The notes under the pieces were generated by a model. The model saw only the letters and a program-made list of their open reading frames with translations, made no database searches and was not told the DNA's origin. Below are positions 33,787-42,083 of a stretch of DNA of 64,000 nucleotides, one piece after another. Each line of letters opens with the position of its first letter. The stretch's first letter is position 1. Source of the stretch: Salinisphaera hydrothermalis (GTDB taxonomy: Bacteria; Pseudomonadota; Gammaproteobacteria; Nevskiales; Salinisphaeraceae); assembly GCF_040361195.1 (NCBI RefSeq), contig NZ_APNE01000003.1. One strand, given 5' to 3'. The position numbers were made by a program, and so were the translations under genes.

Positions 33787-35151
33787 TCAGTCGTGTGGCA
33801 CGTGGCCCGCGGCATGTTCCAGTTCGTCCAGCGCATCGTCCAGATACTTCAGCAGATTCTGCATCGACGGCAACGAACGCCGACAGGCGATCAGGCCGAA
33901 TTCCAGCGTATCGCGATAGCTGACCAGGCTGATGTTAAGCGCCTGGCCGTCGAGCACGATCGACATCGGATACATGCCGAGCATTTCGGCATCGCCGAAA
34001 TACAGCGTGTCGTCGGGGCCGGGCACGTTGGAGATCACCACGTTGAACGATTGCCGGCTCGGCACGAGGCCGGACAACAGATTCAACCCGGCCGGGGCCG
34101 ACATCGCGGCCACCACGGCCATGATCTGTTCGGATGACATGCGCTTGTAGCGGCGCTTCCAGTAGTCGACGCTGCGCTTGATCGCCCCCAGCCGTTCTAC
34201 CGGATCGTCGATGTCGGTCGCGAGGTTGGCGTAGATCAGGGCGATACGGTTGCCGGCGGCGTCATCGTCGTCGTGCAGCGATACCGGGAGCATGGCGATC
34301 AGCGGGGCACGGGGCAGTGCGTCCAGATCGATCAGATAGCGCCGCAGCGCGCTGGCACACATGGCGAGCACCACGTCGTTGACCGTCGTGCCATAAGCAT
34401 CGGCTGCGTCGCGGATACGCGTCATCGAATAGCCCTGGGCCGCGAACCGGCGCGAGCCACTCACCGGACGGTTGAGAATACACGCCGGTGCCTGGGCGGG
34501 CCCGGTGAAATCCGGGTCGTGATGGGCGTCGTGCCAGGCGTCGTAGAGCGAGCGCGCGGCGGCCGGCAGCGCGGCCGCCTGGCGATAGCTGCTCTGCAAC
34601 ATCGTCAGCCCGGCGGACCAGGCATGTGAACGGGAACTCGGCCGCGGCGGCAGTTGCCACGGCACCCGAAAATGCTCGGTGCCGGGGTCGATCGACAGAA
34701 ACCGCCGCAGCACGCGCATAGCCGAGATGCCGTCCATCATCGAATGATGGAATTTGGTGTACACCGCGAAGCGGTTGTCGGTCACGCCCTCGATGAAATA
34801 CACCTCCCACAGTGGCCGTGCACGATCGAGCAGGGCGCCGTGCAGCATGGACACCAGCGCCAGCAGGTCACGGATGGCCCCCGGCTCCGGCAAGGCCAGA
34901 TGCCGGACGTGATATTCCATGTCGAAATCCTGGTCCTCGATCCAGAACGGTTGCCCGAAGCGATATTTCAGCCGCTTGTCGAACGGCGGTTGCACTGCGT
35001 TCTGGGCCCGGGCGCGGTCGACCAGCTGATGGACGTAATCGGCGGGCGCGTTCTCGGGCACCGAGAACAGCTGCAGCCCGCCCACATGCATCGGCTGGTT
35101 GCGCCGCTCCAGGCGCAGGAAAATCTGGCTGATGGGATCGACAATCGACAT
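33787..35151 (-). CDS. wax ester synthase / acyl-CoA:diacylglycerol acyltransferase
   Basis: A 454-aa WS/DGAT enzyme that makes wax esters or triacylglycerols from acyl-CoA, usually at lipid inclusions. The catalytic HHSMMDG motif is at residues 135-141. Other landmarks are PLWEVYFIEG, NDVVLAMCASALRRYL and ISNVPGP near the C-terminus. The length matches Marinobacter and Acinetobacter enzymes. It supports storage of neutral lipids in this organism. Confidence 0.94.
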   Translation of the reverse strand: MSIVDPISQIFLRLERRNQPMHVGGLQLFSVPENAPADYVHQLVDRARAQNAVQPPFDKRLKYRFGQPFWIEDQDFDMEYHVRHLALPEPGAIRDLLALVSMLHGALLDRARPLWEVYFIEGVTDNRFAVYTKFHHSMMDGISAMRVLRRFLSIDPGTEHFRVPWQLPPRPSSRSHAWSAGLTMLQSSYRQAAALPAAARSLYDAWHDAHHDPDFTGPAQAPACILNRPVSGSRRFAAQGYSMTRIRDAADAYGTTVNDVVLAMCASALRRYLIDLDALPRAPLIAMLPVSLHDDDDAAGNRIALIYANLATDIDDPVERLGAIKRSVDYWKRRYKRMSSEQIMAVVAAMSAPAGLNLLSGLVPSRQSFNVVISNVPGPDDTLYFGDAEMLGMYPMSIVLDGQALNISLVSYRDTLEFGLIACRRSLPSMQNLLKYLDDALDELEHAAGHVPHD

Positions 35152-35182
35152 GGATCGTCTGCGCGGTAGGATTTACGCCAGC

Positions 35183-35210
35183 TTAGGGGGTGCGAGGGTT
35201 TCGTGCGAGC
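35183..35210. repeat. solo terminus resembling repeat family B
   Basis: TTAGGGGG then GAGGGTTTCGTGCGAGC repeats the left end of the family-B elements after a TTAG tetranucleotide, but no body or right end follows. It lies just upstream of the WS/DGAT start. Confidence 0.45.
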
Positions 35211-35280
35211 CTGGCCGGACGGCCGGCCCGTGTCGCACCTGTGCGATAGGCCGTTTGGTTAGACTCGCGCGCGCCGCTGT

Positions 35281-35670
35281 TCACGACAAATCGATCGCAT
35301 GCGATTTGAGATCGGCCAGCGACACGATCTCCAGGGCTGCTTCGTGCGTCGCGGTCAGCACCACGCGCGGTGCCGCGCCCGCCTCGAACGCCTCGACCCA
35401 GCGGGCGGCGCATAGACACCAGCGATCGCCGGCATCCAGACCGGGGAAATCGAATTCCGGGCGTGGTGTGGATAGATCGTTGCCGCGGGAGGCCGAGAAC
35501 GCCAGGAAGGCATCGGTCATCACCGCGCAGACCACGTGCCGGCCGGCGTCTTCCGGGCCCGTGTGGCAGAACCCATCGCGATAGAAGCCGGTGATCGGGG
35601 CGCTGCAACAGCCGAGCAGAGGCTCGCCCAAGACATTGCGGGCCGTAGAGGCAGGTTCATTCATACCCAT
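35281..35670 (-). CDS. DUF2237 family protein
   Basis: A 129-aa protein matching the conserved DUF2237 pattern: NVLGEPLLGC, TGFYRDGFCHTGPED, CAVMTDAFLAFS, GNDLSTPRPEF and GDRWCLCAARWVEA. Several conserved Cys and Asp residues suggest a metal- or cofactor-binding role, but the function is unknown. Its ATG overlaps the stop of the preceding lipoprotein gene (TAATG), so translation is probably coupled. It is the last gene in a three-gene operon. Confidence 0.85.
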   Translation of the reverse strand: MGMNEPASTARNVLGEPLLGCCSAPITGFYRDGFCHTGPEDAGRHVVCAVMTDAFLAFSASRGNDLSTPRPEFDFPGLDAGDRWCLCAARWVEAFEAGAAPRVVLTATHEAALEIVSLADLKSHAIDLS

Positions 35671-36089
35671 TACTGTTGCTGCATTTCCTGTTGCTGCAAC
35701 GGCATCTGATCGATCGCGTCGAGCAACGCCTGGATGTCGAGACCGCCCAGCTGGCTGGCCTTGAGCTTGCCGTCCTTGCCGATCAGTACCGCCTGAAACC
35801 CTTTGGTCGTATGCAGTTTTTCCAGTGTGGTCCGGTCCGGCACGTTCTTGATGTTCGACGTAATCTTGTTCGGGCCGAGCACGAACCAGGCGATATCGCG
35901 TTGTTCCAGGCCGGGCGAGCTCTTGAATGCGTTGGTGAGACCGACCGCGCGTTTGGCATTGATCGCAAATACCGCAATTACGCGGTACCGCCCGCTCAGC
36001 GAGGGCACCGCGCCGCTGTCGCTCGGGCTACTGCAACCGGCGGCGGCGAACGTCGCAGCCAGTACGGCCGCGAACAGCAGATTACGCAT
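35670..36089 (-). CDS. DUF4174-like lipoprotein
   Basis: A 139-aa protein with a lipobox ending AAAGC (Cys19), then a thioredoxin-like fold of the DUF4174 type: YRVIAVFAIN opening strand, a central LVLGPNK-like strand, and FQAVLIGKDGKLK. It has no CxxC. The C-terminus is Gln/Met-rich (MPLQQQEMQQQ). It overlaps both neighbours, by 8 bp upstream and 1 bp downstream. Confidence 0.65.
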   Translation of the reverse strand: MRNLLFAAVLAATFAAAGCSSPSDSGAVPSLSGRYRVIAVFAINAKRAVGLTNAFKSSPGLEQRDIAWFVLGPNKITSNIKNVPDRTTLEKLHTTKGFQAVLIGKDGKLKASQLGGLDIQALLDAIDQMPLQQQEMQQQ

Positions 36090-36888
36090 TCGACTCCTCT
36101 CGAACCTGGATCGCCGGGCGCCGTGCCGAGCGCGTGCCGGCCACGGGGGCGTTGTCGCGCCCGAAATAACTGGTGACTACCGCCATCTTGCGTTCGTCGC
36201 CGTGGTTGGCGCCGGCCGCGTGAAAGACGCCGGCATGAAAGAACAGCACATCGCCCGGCGCGAGTTCGGCCGTTTCGGCCGTGGCGATCAGTTCGGCGTT
36301 GGCCTGAATATCCTCGCGCAGGAACTGGGCTTCATCGAGCCGATCGGCATCGATGGTCATGCGATGCGACCCCGGCAGCAGGCGCATGCAGCCGTTATCC
36401 GGCGTTTCGTCGCCCAGCGCGAGCCAGGCGTTGATCAATTGAGGCTGCGCGAACGACCAGTACCGCAGATCGCGATGCCAGGCCGTCGCCGACGAGTACG
36501 CGGGGGCCTTGGTCATCACGCAGTTGTGATGATTCGGTGTGAGCCAGACTGCGGCCGAGTCGAGCAGCTGCGCCACGATGGCGGTGAGCCGGTCGTCGGC
36601 CGCCCAGTCCGCAAACCAGTGATCGCGGTCGTAGGCGTCGAGCAGGCGCCGGATCGTATCGCCGCCCTCGGCCGTCCGCGACGCCGGCGCGCCCGGATAG
36701 GCCACATCGGCTTCGTATTCCAGCGGCTCGATCGTCTGCTCGAGATGCGCCAGGGCAATGCTGCGCATCGCGGCGATACGCTCGGCGCTCGCCAACCGCC
36801 GCATGACGAGATAACCGTCGCGAGCGAAGACTTTGCTCTGCGCCGGCGTCAGGTGAGGCTGCAGGGCGGTATGGTTGGGCGTGTTCAT
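36082..36888 (-). CDS. phytanoyl-CoA dioxygenase (PhyH) family protein
   Basis: A 268-aa Fe(II)/2-oxoglutarate dioxygenase. The iron ligands are in WHRD (His138, Asp140) and VFHAAGAN (His223), and the jelly-roll core includes LINAWLALGDETPDNGCMRLLPGSH. The substrate is unknown; relatives hydroxylate fatty acyl, halogenated or osmolyte substrates. It heads an operon with the DUF4174 lipoprotein and DUF2237 genes. Confidence 0.88.
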   Translation of the reverse strand: MNTPNHTALQPHLTPAQSKVFARDGYLVMRRLASAERIAAMRSIALAHLEQTIEPLEYEADVAYPGAPASRTAEGGDTIRRLLDAYDRDHWFADWAADDRLTAIVAQLLDSAAVWLTPNHHNCVMTKAPAYSSATAWHRDLRYWSFAQPQLINAWLALGDETPDNGCMRLLPGSHRMTIDADRLDEAQFLREDIQANAELIATAETAELAPGDVLFFHAGVFHAAGANHGDERKMAVVTSYFGRDNAPVAGTRSARRPAIQVREESNA

Positions 36889-37072
36889 AGGATAATTCTA
36901 GGCTCTATCGATACTTGGCGCGACCATTGCCGAGTATCGAGCCCCGGTGATGGATTGCAAAGCCAGCTACGCGCGATGCGCGGGCCGGGATGCAATCGCA
37001 GCCGGGCCGGCCGGCAGGCCGACCCGGAAAAGCTTTCGGACACGTCCTGGCGGGCGCGCCGAAAACGGTCGA

Positions 37073-37570
37073 TCAGTTGCCGGATTGCGGCGCGGCGCCG
37101 ACTGGGTGATGCAGCAGGTCCTGATGGACATGTTCGGCTTTGGGATCGATGCGATGCCAGGTCTGGGTCTTGCCGAGCAGGCTGATCCCGATATAACCGC
37201 GGGCGTCGAGCGTATCCGGCCCCTTCATCGTGGCCTTGGCCTTGTAGGTCTTGCCGCTGTTCGGGTCGTAGATATGGCCGCCGTCGTACTCCCCGTTATT
37301 CTGATATTTCAGTCCGTGCAGGATCACGACACCTAGCAGGCGTCGTCCTCTTTTCTTGGGATCGGGATTTTTCTTGTCGTAGCGGGGCTTGCCATCGGCC
37401 GAGCCGACAATTCGGCCGTCGTAGCTGTTGCCGTCCTTGTAGACCTGGACATAACCGCCGGTTTTGGTTTGCCAGACGCCGGCGATGGCATCGGACTGAT
37501 AATTGCCGGCGGCGGCCGGCAGGGCGACCATTGCCAGGGACAGGGCTGCGCTCAGAAGCGTTAGACGCAT
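37073..37570 (-). CDS. DUF2147 secreted protein
   Basis: A 165-aa exported protein. Signal peptide about residues 1-21 (MRLTLLSAALSLAMVALPAAA). The mature part carries the DUF2147 pattern IAGVWQTKTGGYVQVYKDG, LLGVVILHGLKY, GHIYDPNSGKTYKAKATMKG and LDARGYIGISLLGKTQTWHR, a small lipocalin-like beta barrel. GGAGGAG lies 7 bp before the ATG at 37568-37570. The function is unknown. Confidence 0.88.
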   Translation of the reverse strand: MRLTLLSAALSLAMVALPAAAGNYQSDAIAGVWQTKTGGYVQVYKDGNSYDGRIVGSADGKPRYDKKNPDPKKRGRRLLGVVILHGLKYQNNGEYDGGHIYDPNSGKTYKAKATMKGPDTLDARGYIGISLLGKTQTWHRIDPKAEHVHQDLLHHPVGAAPQSGN

Positions 37571-37730
37571 CGGGTTCTCCTCCCATGAGTTGTTGTAGCG
37601 ATCGTGGCGCCGTTCTTTCGAACGGAAGATGAACGACGTCTTTTCAGATATTAGCCCGAACGGGCGCGGGTCGGCCAACCTACGTCATCGTCGATCAGGA
37701 GCCTGCAGCGTATGGCCGGCAGTGCGACGA

Positions 37731-37762
37731 AAAAAAACCGGCGTCGTGAAGGACGCCGGTTT
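37731..37762 (-). terminator. Rho-independent terminator of the Met-rich lipoprotein gene
   Basis: On the minus strand AACCGGCGTC and GACGCCGGTT form a 10-bp stem with a 6-nt loop, followed by eight T. It lies about 55 bp past the stop codon of the 80-aa lipoprotein gene. Confidence 0.88.
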
Positions 37763-37814
37763 CATGCGAGGCCGTATCGCCGAAACGCGATACGGCAACA
37801 GCCTTGAGCATGTC

Positions 37815-38057
37815 TTACATGCTGTTGTTCGACATAGAGTTGTCGCTCATCGAGTTACCACTCATGGAGTTGCCGGACATGCTGTTATCGGACGTGGAGC
37901 CACCCGACATCGAGTTCGAGCTCATGCTGTTGCTCGACATCGAGTTGGAGGACATGGCGTTGTCCGACGACGCCGAATTGTCGCTGTTGTTGTTACCGCA
38001 GGCCGCCAGGCCGACAGTCAGCAGGGCGGCAGCGGTAACCAGAATAACTTTTTTCAT
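37815..38057 (-). CDS. small lipoprotein with tandem Ser-x-Asn-Ser-Met repeats
   Basis: An 80-aa protein. The signal peptide ends with lipobox LAAC (Cys20). The mature chain is almost wholly pentapeptide repeats of the form S-x-N-S-M: eight good copies plus one degenerate (SGGST), encoded by 15-bp repeats. It has no folded domain. It recalls other short exported Met-containing pentapeptide proteins of Proteobacteria but lacks their Lys-Asp. Methionine-rich surfaces can bind Cu(I) or absorb oxidants; that role is inference. Its terminator is clear, so the gene is probably expressed. Confidence 0.75.
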   Translation of the reverse strand: MKKVILVTAAALLTVGLAACGNNNSDNSASSDNAMSSNSMSSNSMSSNSMSGGSTSDNSMSGNSMSGNSMSDNSMSNNSM

Positions 38058-38098
38058 TTTCGATGCCTTCCTAAAAATTTGGGAGTCAAATGCACGCG

Positions 38099-38524
38099 CT
38101 ATCCAGCTTGCGCGTCGATTCGCATTACGATTGTAGATGCCGAGACCGACCGATTGCTGAACAACGAGCGGTAGTGTGCTTGCATCCAGCGTGCCAAATT
38201 TTGATGGTTCGGCTTGTTCAAGAGAAAGGCGAGCGCATCGATGTCCTCGCCGCCGCCGGCCGCCGCCTGGCGTGCCAGTTGCCGTCGCTGTGAACGCACG
38301 AATTCAGTGGCATCGGCATAGCGCGGCACGTCTGGTTCGGTGACCGAGGCATGGCTTGTCGCCCGGCTGACATGAGCCACGCCCTTGAGCGTTGTCATCG
38401 AGGCCTGGCCAGCACGTTTGGTCGTGATGGAGAGCGCGCTACAACCGCCGAGCAGCCATAGCGAGGCCAGCATCAGAGCAAGGCCGGCGAAGCGGCGCCG
38501 GGGTTCGAGTATCGAATTGTGCAT
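38099..38524 (-). CDS. hypothetical lipoprotein
   Basis: A 141-aa protein that I do not recognise. Start at MHNSILEPRR gives a signal peptide with lipobox LGGC (Cys28). The mature region contains a charged, Arg-rich helix (about RYADATEFVRSQRRQLARQ) and a C-terminal helix-rich part. There is no cysteine other than the lipid-attachment site. It is oriented with the Met-rich lipoprotein gene and divergent from the dehalogenase. Confidence 0.6.
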   Translation of the reverse strand: MHNSILEPRRRFAGLALMLASLWLLGGCSALSITTKRAGQASMTTLKGVAHVSRATSHASVTEPDVPRYADATEFVRSQRRQLARQAAAGGGEDIDALAFLLNKPNHQNLARWMQAHYRSLFSNRSVSASTIVMRIDAQAG

Positions 38525-38610
38525 GTGGCAAACGCTAGCGTGTTGCTCGGCGGCGCTCAAGCATTGATCGTGGTTATCTTCGTGGCATTAACAACGCACG
38601 GTGGCGGACC

Positions 38611-39534
38611 ATGACAACAGGCAACGACGAGCGCGGGCCGCTCCAATGCTTGCGCACGCCCGCCGACTGGTTTTCCGGGCTGGCCGATTTCGATTATCCG
38701 GTCGGTTTCACCTGCGTCGGCGAGGGCGTGCGCATGGCGCATGTCGAGGTCGGTCCGGCCGACGGCCCACCCATCGTGTTGCTGCACGGCGAGCCGACCT
38801 GGGGCTATCTATATCGACACATGATCGATCCGCTGACCGATGCCGGTTATCGCGTGCTGGTGCCGGATCTGGTGGGTTTTGGTCGGTCCGACAAGCCGAC
38901 CCGCATCGCCGACCACAGCACCCAGCGGCACGTCGACTGGATGCGCGCCTGGTTCGATGCCCTCGGCCTGACCGATGCCGTGCTCTTCGGCCAGGACTGG
39001 GGGGCGTTGATCGGGTTGCGGCTGGTCGCGGAGCAACCCGCGCGTTTCAGCCGTGTCTTCGTCGGCAACGGGTTTCTGTTGACCGGGGACGAACCGGCGC
39101 GATTCCTGATCGGTGCCTGGCGCGCCTTCGCGCAATATTCGCCGCTGTTCCCCGTGGGGGCGATGCTCCAGGCCGGCACACGACGCTGGCTGTCGCGGGC
39201 CGAGCGCGCCGCCTACGTCGCGCCGTTTCCCGATCCTCGCTACATGGCCGGGCCGCGTGCGTTGCCGCGCCTGTTGCCGGTCTCCTCGCGCGACCCGGCG
39301 CATCGGGCCAATCGCGCCGCCTGGACCGCGCTCGAAACCTTCGAAAGCCCGTTCCATACCTGTTTTTCCGACGGCGATCCGGTCACACGCGGCGGAGCGA
39401 AACCGTTCCGGGAGCGCGTGCCGGGTGCGGCGTCGGTGCCGCACAAGACGGTCGCCGGCGCGGGCCATTTCCTGCAGGAAGACGCCGGCGAGGAGATTGC
39501 GCACTTCATGCGCGATTGTGCTCTGCGTTCCTGA
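38611..39534 (+). CDS. haloalkane dehalogenase (HLD-I type)
   Basis: A 307-aa alpha/beta-hydrolase that cleaves carbon-halogen bonds by hydrolysis. HGEPTW (59-64) forms the oxyanion hole, GQDWG has nucleophile Asp129 with Trp130 as a halide-stabilising residue, SDGDPVT (253-259) carries the catalytic acid, and GHFLQE has His286. No signal peptide, so probably cytosolic. Specificity cannot be read; some relatives act on non-halogenated substrates. Confidence 0.9.
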   Translation: MTTGNDERGPLQCLRTPADWFSGLADFDYPVGFTCVGEGVRMAHVEVGPADGPPIVLLHGEPTWGYLYRHMIDPLTDAGYRVLVPDLVGFGRSDKPTRIADHSTQRHVDWMRAWFDALGLTDAVLFGQDWGALIGLRLVAEQPARFSRVFVGNGFLLTGDEPARFLIGAWRAFAQYSPLFPVGAMLQAGTRRWLSRAERAAYVAPFPDPRYMAGPRALPRLLPVSSRDPAHRANRAAWTALETFESPFHTCFSDGDPVTRGGAKPFRERVPGAASVPHKTVAGAGHFLQEDAGEEIAHFMRDCALRS

Positions 39535-39539
39535 AGGCT

Positions 39540-39665
39540 TTGATCGGCGGATTTCACCGATGGCGGTGAGAGTTCGATCGGGGCGCAAGACCGCATCCGT
39601 GTCATCTGCGAAATCCGTGGATCGCTTTCTTCACGGAACGAGGCCGGAAAGGGACAACGTCGCCC
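39540..39665. repeat. eroded repeat-family-A remnant
   Basis: GATCGGCGGATTTCACCGATGGCGGT, then GATCGGGGCGCAAGACCGCATC and ACGAGGCCGGAAAG, follow the order of motifs in the family-A units after purD but with many changes. No gene is seen between the dehalogenase and ParA stops. Confidence 0.4.
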
Positions 39666-39748
39666 CGCTCAGGCTGGGGTACCACCCACCCGTCGTGGAT
39701 CGGCGCTGGTAGCCGATGACGCTGGGCGAATTCGGATTTCACGACTCA

Positions 39749-39775
39749 CCCGTCTTCAAGTTTGAAACGGGTGTT
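39749..39775 (-). terminator. long hairpin at the 3' end of the ParA gene
   Basis: CACCCGT and ACGGGTG enclose TTCAA/TTGAA, giving a 12-bp stem with one bulged base and a tight loop, directly beyond the ParA stop. It lacks a T run, so termination is not certain. Confidence 0.5.
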
Positions 39776-40506
39776 TAATCCAGCGCGCGGTAGAGTTCGG
39801 CGAATTGCGTTGCGGCGCGGCTGCGCGGGGCGAATTCGCGGATCGGCGCGCGGTGGGCGCCCATCTGCTCGACGTGGCTGCTGTAGTCCACGAACACCTC
39901 GGGCGCCCGGGCCATGCTCTCCGGTGGTTCGGCGATCAACTGTCGATGCAGGGTGCGCCGCCGATCGGCCATGGAGAAGAAGGGCCGCACGCGAGTTTTG
40001 CCGACTTTCTTCTCCGCGATGTGTTCCATCACCTCGTCGAGCGCGCGCAACGACAATGGGGTCGGCACCACCGGCACGAGTACGCGGTCCGCGGCCCGCA
40101 GAATAGCGGTGGCGAGCGCGCCAATGCCCGGCGGGCAGTCGAGAATCAGCAGCGAGTAGGTCTCGGAAAAGGGCTCGATCAATCGTTCCAGTACCTTGCG
40201 CGGGCTCTTGGCGGCATGGATTTCGGCATCCCATTGACGATAGCCGCGGTCGCCCGGGAGGACCGATAGCCGCTCGTAGGCCGTCGGCCGGACGTAACGG
40301 CCGAGCGGCACGGTGCCGGTCACGATCTTCTTGGCCGAGATGCCGGCGGGTTCGTCGATGCCGAAATACCAGCTCGCCGCCCCCTGCGGATCGAGATCCC
40401 AGAGCAGCACGTGCCGTCCGGCGGCGGCCGCCTCGTAGGCGAGGTTAACGGCAGCGGCCGTCTTGCCGACACCGCCCTTCAGACTGTAGAGCGCCCAGGT
40501 TTTCAT
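39775..40506 (-). CDS. ParA/MinD-type ATPase, orphan
   Basis: A 243-aa deviant Walker ATPase. KGGVGKT (residues 10-16) at the N-terminus and LLILDCPPG define it. It has no N-terminal DNA-binding domain. Such proteins position DNA, chemoreceptor arrays or other cargo on the nucleoid. No parB, chemotaxis or conjugation genes are adjacent, so the cargo is unknown. The ATG at 40504-40506 begins directly at the P-loop strand. It is divergent from the phosphodiesterase gene. Confidence 0.85.
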   Translation of the reverse strand: MKTWALYSLKGGVGKTAAAVNLAYEAAAAGRHVLLWDLDPQGAASWYFGIDEPAGISAKKIVTGTVPLGRYVRPTAYERLSVLPGDRGYRQWDAEIHAAKSPRKVLERLIEPFSETYSLLILDCPPGIGALATAILRAADRVLVPVVPTPLSLRALDEVMEHIAEKKVGKTRVRPFFSMADRRRTLHRQLIAEPPESMARAPEVFVDYSSHVEQMGAHRAPIREFAPRSRAATQFAELYRALD

Positions 40507-40566
40507 GCGGCCTAGATTACGACAATTCTGTGACAAAGCGATGGCAGCCCGTCATAGTCGGGCGGC

Positions 40567-41055
40567 ATGCGTATCGTGATTCTGGCCGACACCCATGGTT
40601 TTCTCGACCCGCGCGTCGTCGAACGTGTCGCGGGCGCGCCGCTGATCGTGCACGCCGGTGATGTGGGCACCGGCATCGCCGACGAACTCGCGCGCCTCGG
40701 CGACGACTTGATGATCGTGGCCGGCAACAACGATCCGGACGATTGCCCGTGGCCGGCCTCGGCAGAGCGCGAACTGCCGGGCGGCACGCTGGCGGTGATG
40801 CACGGCCACCAGTGGCCCGCGAAGCAGCGGCATCGCCGTCTACGGGCCGAGTTCCCCGACGCCCGCGCCGTGGTCTGTGGCCACAGTCACCGGCGCGTGC
40901 TGGAAATCGACGATAGCCCTTGGCTGCTCAACCCGGGCGCGGCCGGCAAGAGCCGAGCTTACGGCGGCCCGGGTTATATCGAACTCACCGCCGAGGCCGA
41001 TCGATGGCGGGTCGAGCCGGTCGTGTTCGAGCCGTTGTCGCGGCGTCGCCGATAA
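40567..41055 (+). CDS. YfcE/MJ0936-type metallophosphoesterase
   Basis: A 162-aa calcineurin-like phosphoesterase. Metal-binding motifs occur in order: ADTHG (D8, H10), GDVG, GNND, HGHQ and GHSH. Relatives are manganese-dependent phosphodiesterases of unclear biological substrate. ATG 40567 is close to the divergent ParA gene (60 bp). Confidence 0.88.
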   Translation: MRIVILADTHGFLDPRVVERVAGAPLIVHAGDVGTGIADELARLGDDLMIVAGNNDPDDCPWPASAERELPGGTLAVMHGHQWPAKQRHRRLRAEFPDARAVVCGHSHRRVLEIDDSPWLLNPGAAGKSRAYGGPGYIELTAEADRWRVEPVVFEPLSRRRR

Positions 41056-41063
41056 ACCGGCCC

Positions 41064-41351
41064 AGGGTCGGTTGAGGTTTCGTGCGAGCGCCGCGTTGGC
41101 GTCCGCAAATCGTGTCCGGCAAGGCGCGAGTCGCCGGCTCTGGGCGTGTCACGACCCAGACTCGCAACGCCGCCGGGCGCCCATGGTTAATTTTTTTATG
41201 GGCGGCCCAACCCGAAGGGACAAGCGCTGTTTTGCGGCAATCCATCGTTGTCGCTCTCTCGCGTAGAACGACTACGCCACGTTCGCTACGCCTCGCCTTG
41301 CCGCAAAACAGCGCTTGGCGCGGACTCGCACGAAACCTCAACAGACCCTAG
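41064..41351. mobile_element. palindromic repeat family B, copy 2
   Basis: About 288 bp, colinear with copy 1. The left end AGGGTCGGTTGAGGTTTCG and right end CGAAACCTCAACAGACCCT are near-perfect reverse complements. The nested GCTGTTTTGCGGCAA/TTGCCGCAAAACAGC hairpin and the GCGTAG...CTACGC core are kept. A short AT insert (TTAATTTTTTTATG) is specific to this copy. The right end closes with CTAG (41348-41351), whose CTA is the complement of the rluE stop codon. The left flank reads CCAG, so a perfect target duplication is not retained. Confidence 0.75.
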
Positions 41352-41944
41352 AAATCCCGCCACTCGCCCGGCGCGAGGTCGCCGAGCCGCCAGTCGCCGA
41401 TCGCCACGCGCACCAGCCGAAGGGTGGGCAGATCGACCGCGGCGGTCATGCGCCGGACCTGGCGATTGCGGCCTTCGGTGATGGTGATCGCGAGCCATTG
41501 TGTGGGCACGGTCTTGCGATAACGCACGGGCGGATGCCGCGGCCAGAGCGCGGGTTCGTCCATGCATTCGACCGTGGCTGGCGCGGTGGGCCCATCCTTG
41601 ATCGTCGGCCCGGCGCGCAGGGCTGCGAGCTGATGCGCGTCGGGTGTGCCTTCCACCTGAGCCCAGTAGGTCTTCGGCATCTTGCGCGCTGGCTGGGTGA
41701 TCTTGGCGTTGAGCTTGCCGTTGTTGGTCAGCAACAACAGCCCTTCGCTGTCGCGATCGAGCCGGCCGGCCGGATAGACGCCCGGCACGTCCACAAAATT
41801 CGCCAGCGTCGCTCGCCCGGCGTCGTCGGTGAACTGGGAGAGGACGTCGTAGGGCTTGTTCAGGCCGATCAGCCGCGTGGGTGCCGTGGCGGGCGTACGG
41901 CGCGTACGGCGGCGACGGGTTGGGGCACGAGAGGAGCCAGGCAT
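41348..41944 (-). CDS. rluE: 23S rRNA pseudouridine synthase RluE-like
   Basis: A 198-aa RsuA/RluB/E/F-family pseudouridine synthase. GRLDRDSEGLLLLTNNG contains the catalytic Asp63. An Arg-rich N-terminus precedes the catalytic domain, and there is no S4 domain, as in RluE (which modifies 23S U2457). Other landmarks are GLNKPYDVLSQF, RKMPKTYWAQVEG and EGRNRQVRRM. Its TAG stop lies within the CTAG end of a family-B repeat. Confidence 0.9.
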   Translation of the reverse strand: MPGSSRAPTRRRRTRRTPATAPTRLIGLNKPYDVLSQFTDDAGRATLANFVDVPGVYPAGRLDRDSEGLLLLTNNGKLNAKITQPARKMPKTYWAQVEGTPDAHQLAALRAGPTIKDGPTAPATVECMDEPALWPRHPPVRYRKTVPTQWLAITITEGRNRQVRRMTAAVDLPTLRLVRVAIGDWRLGDLAPGEWRDF

Positions 41945-42083
41945 ACGTCTAGTCTAGGTGAGCCGCCCTGAAGAGCGCGATCCGTCGACGCCCAAACGGG
42001 GCAAAGCCACGGCTACTTCGTATCCGCCAACACGCCGTAGCACGATCGCGGGGCGTGAGCCGGCCGCGCCCGATATGCCGTGC

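Noticed and set aside
39775..40506. plasmid partition locus
   Set aside because: No parB, replication gene or centromere-like repeats nearby; surroundings are chromosomal housekeeping genes.
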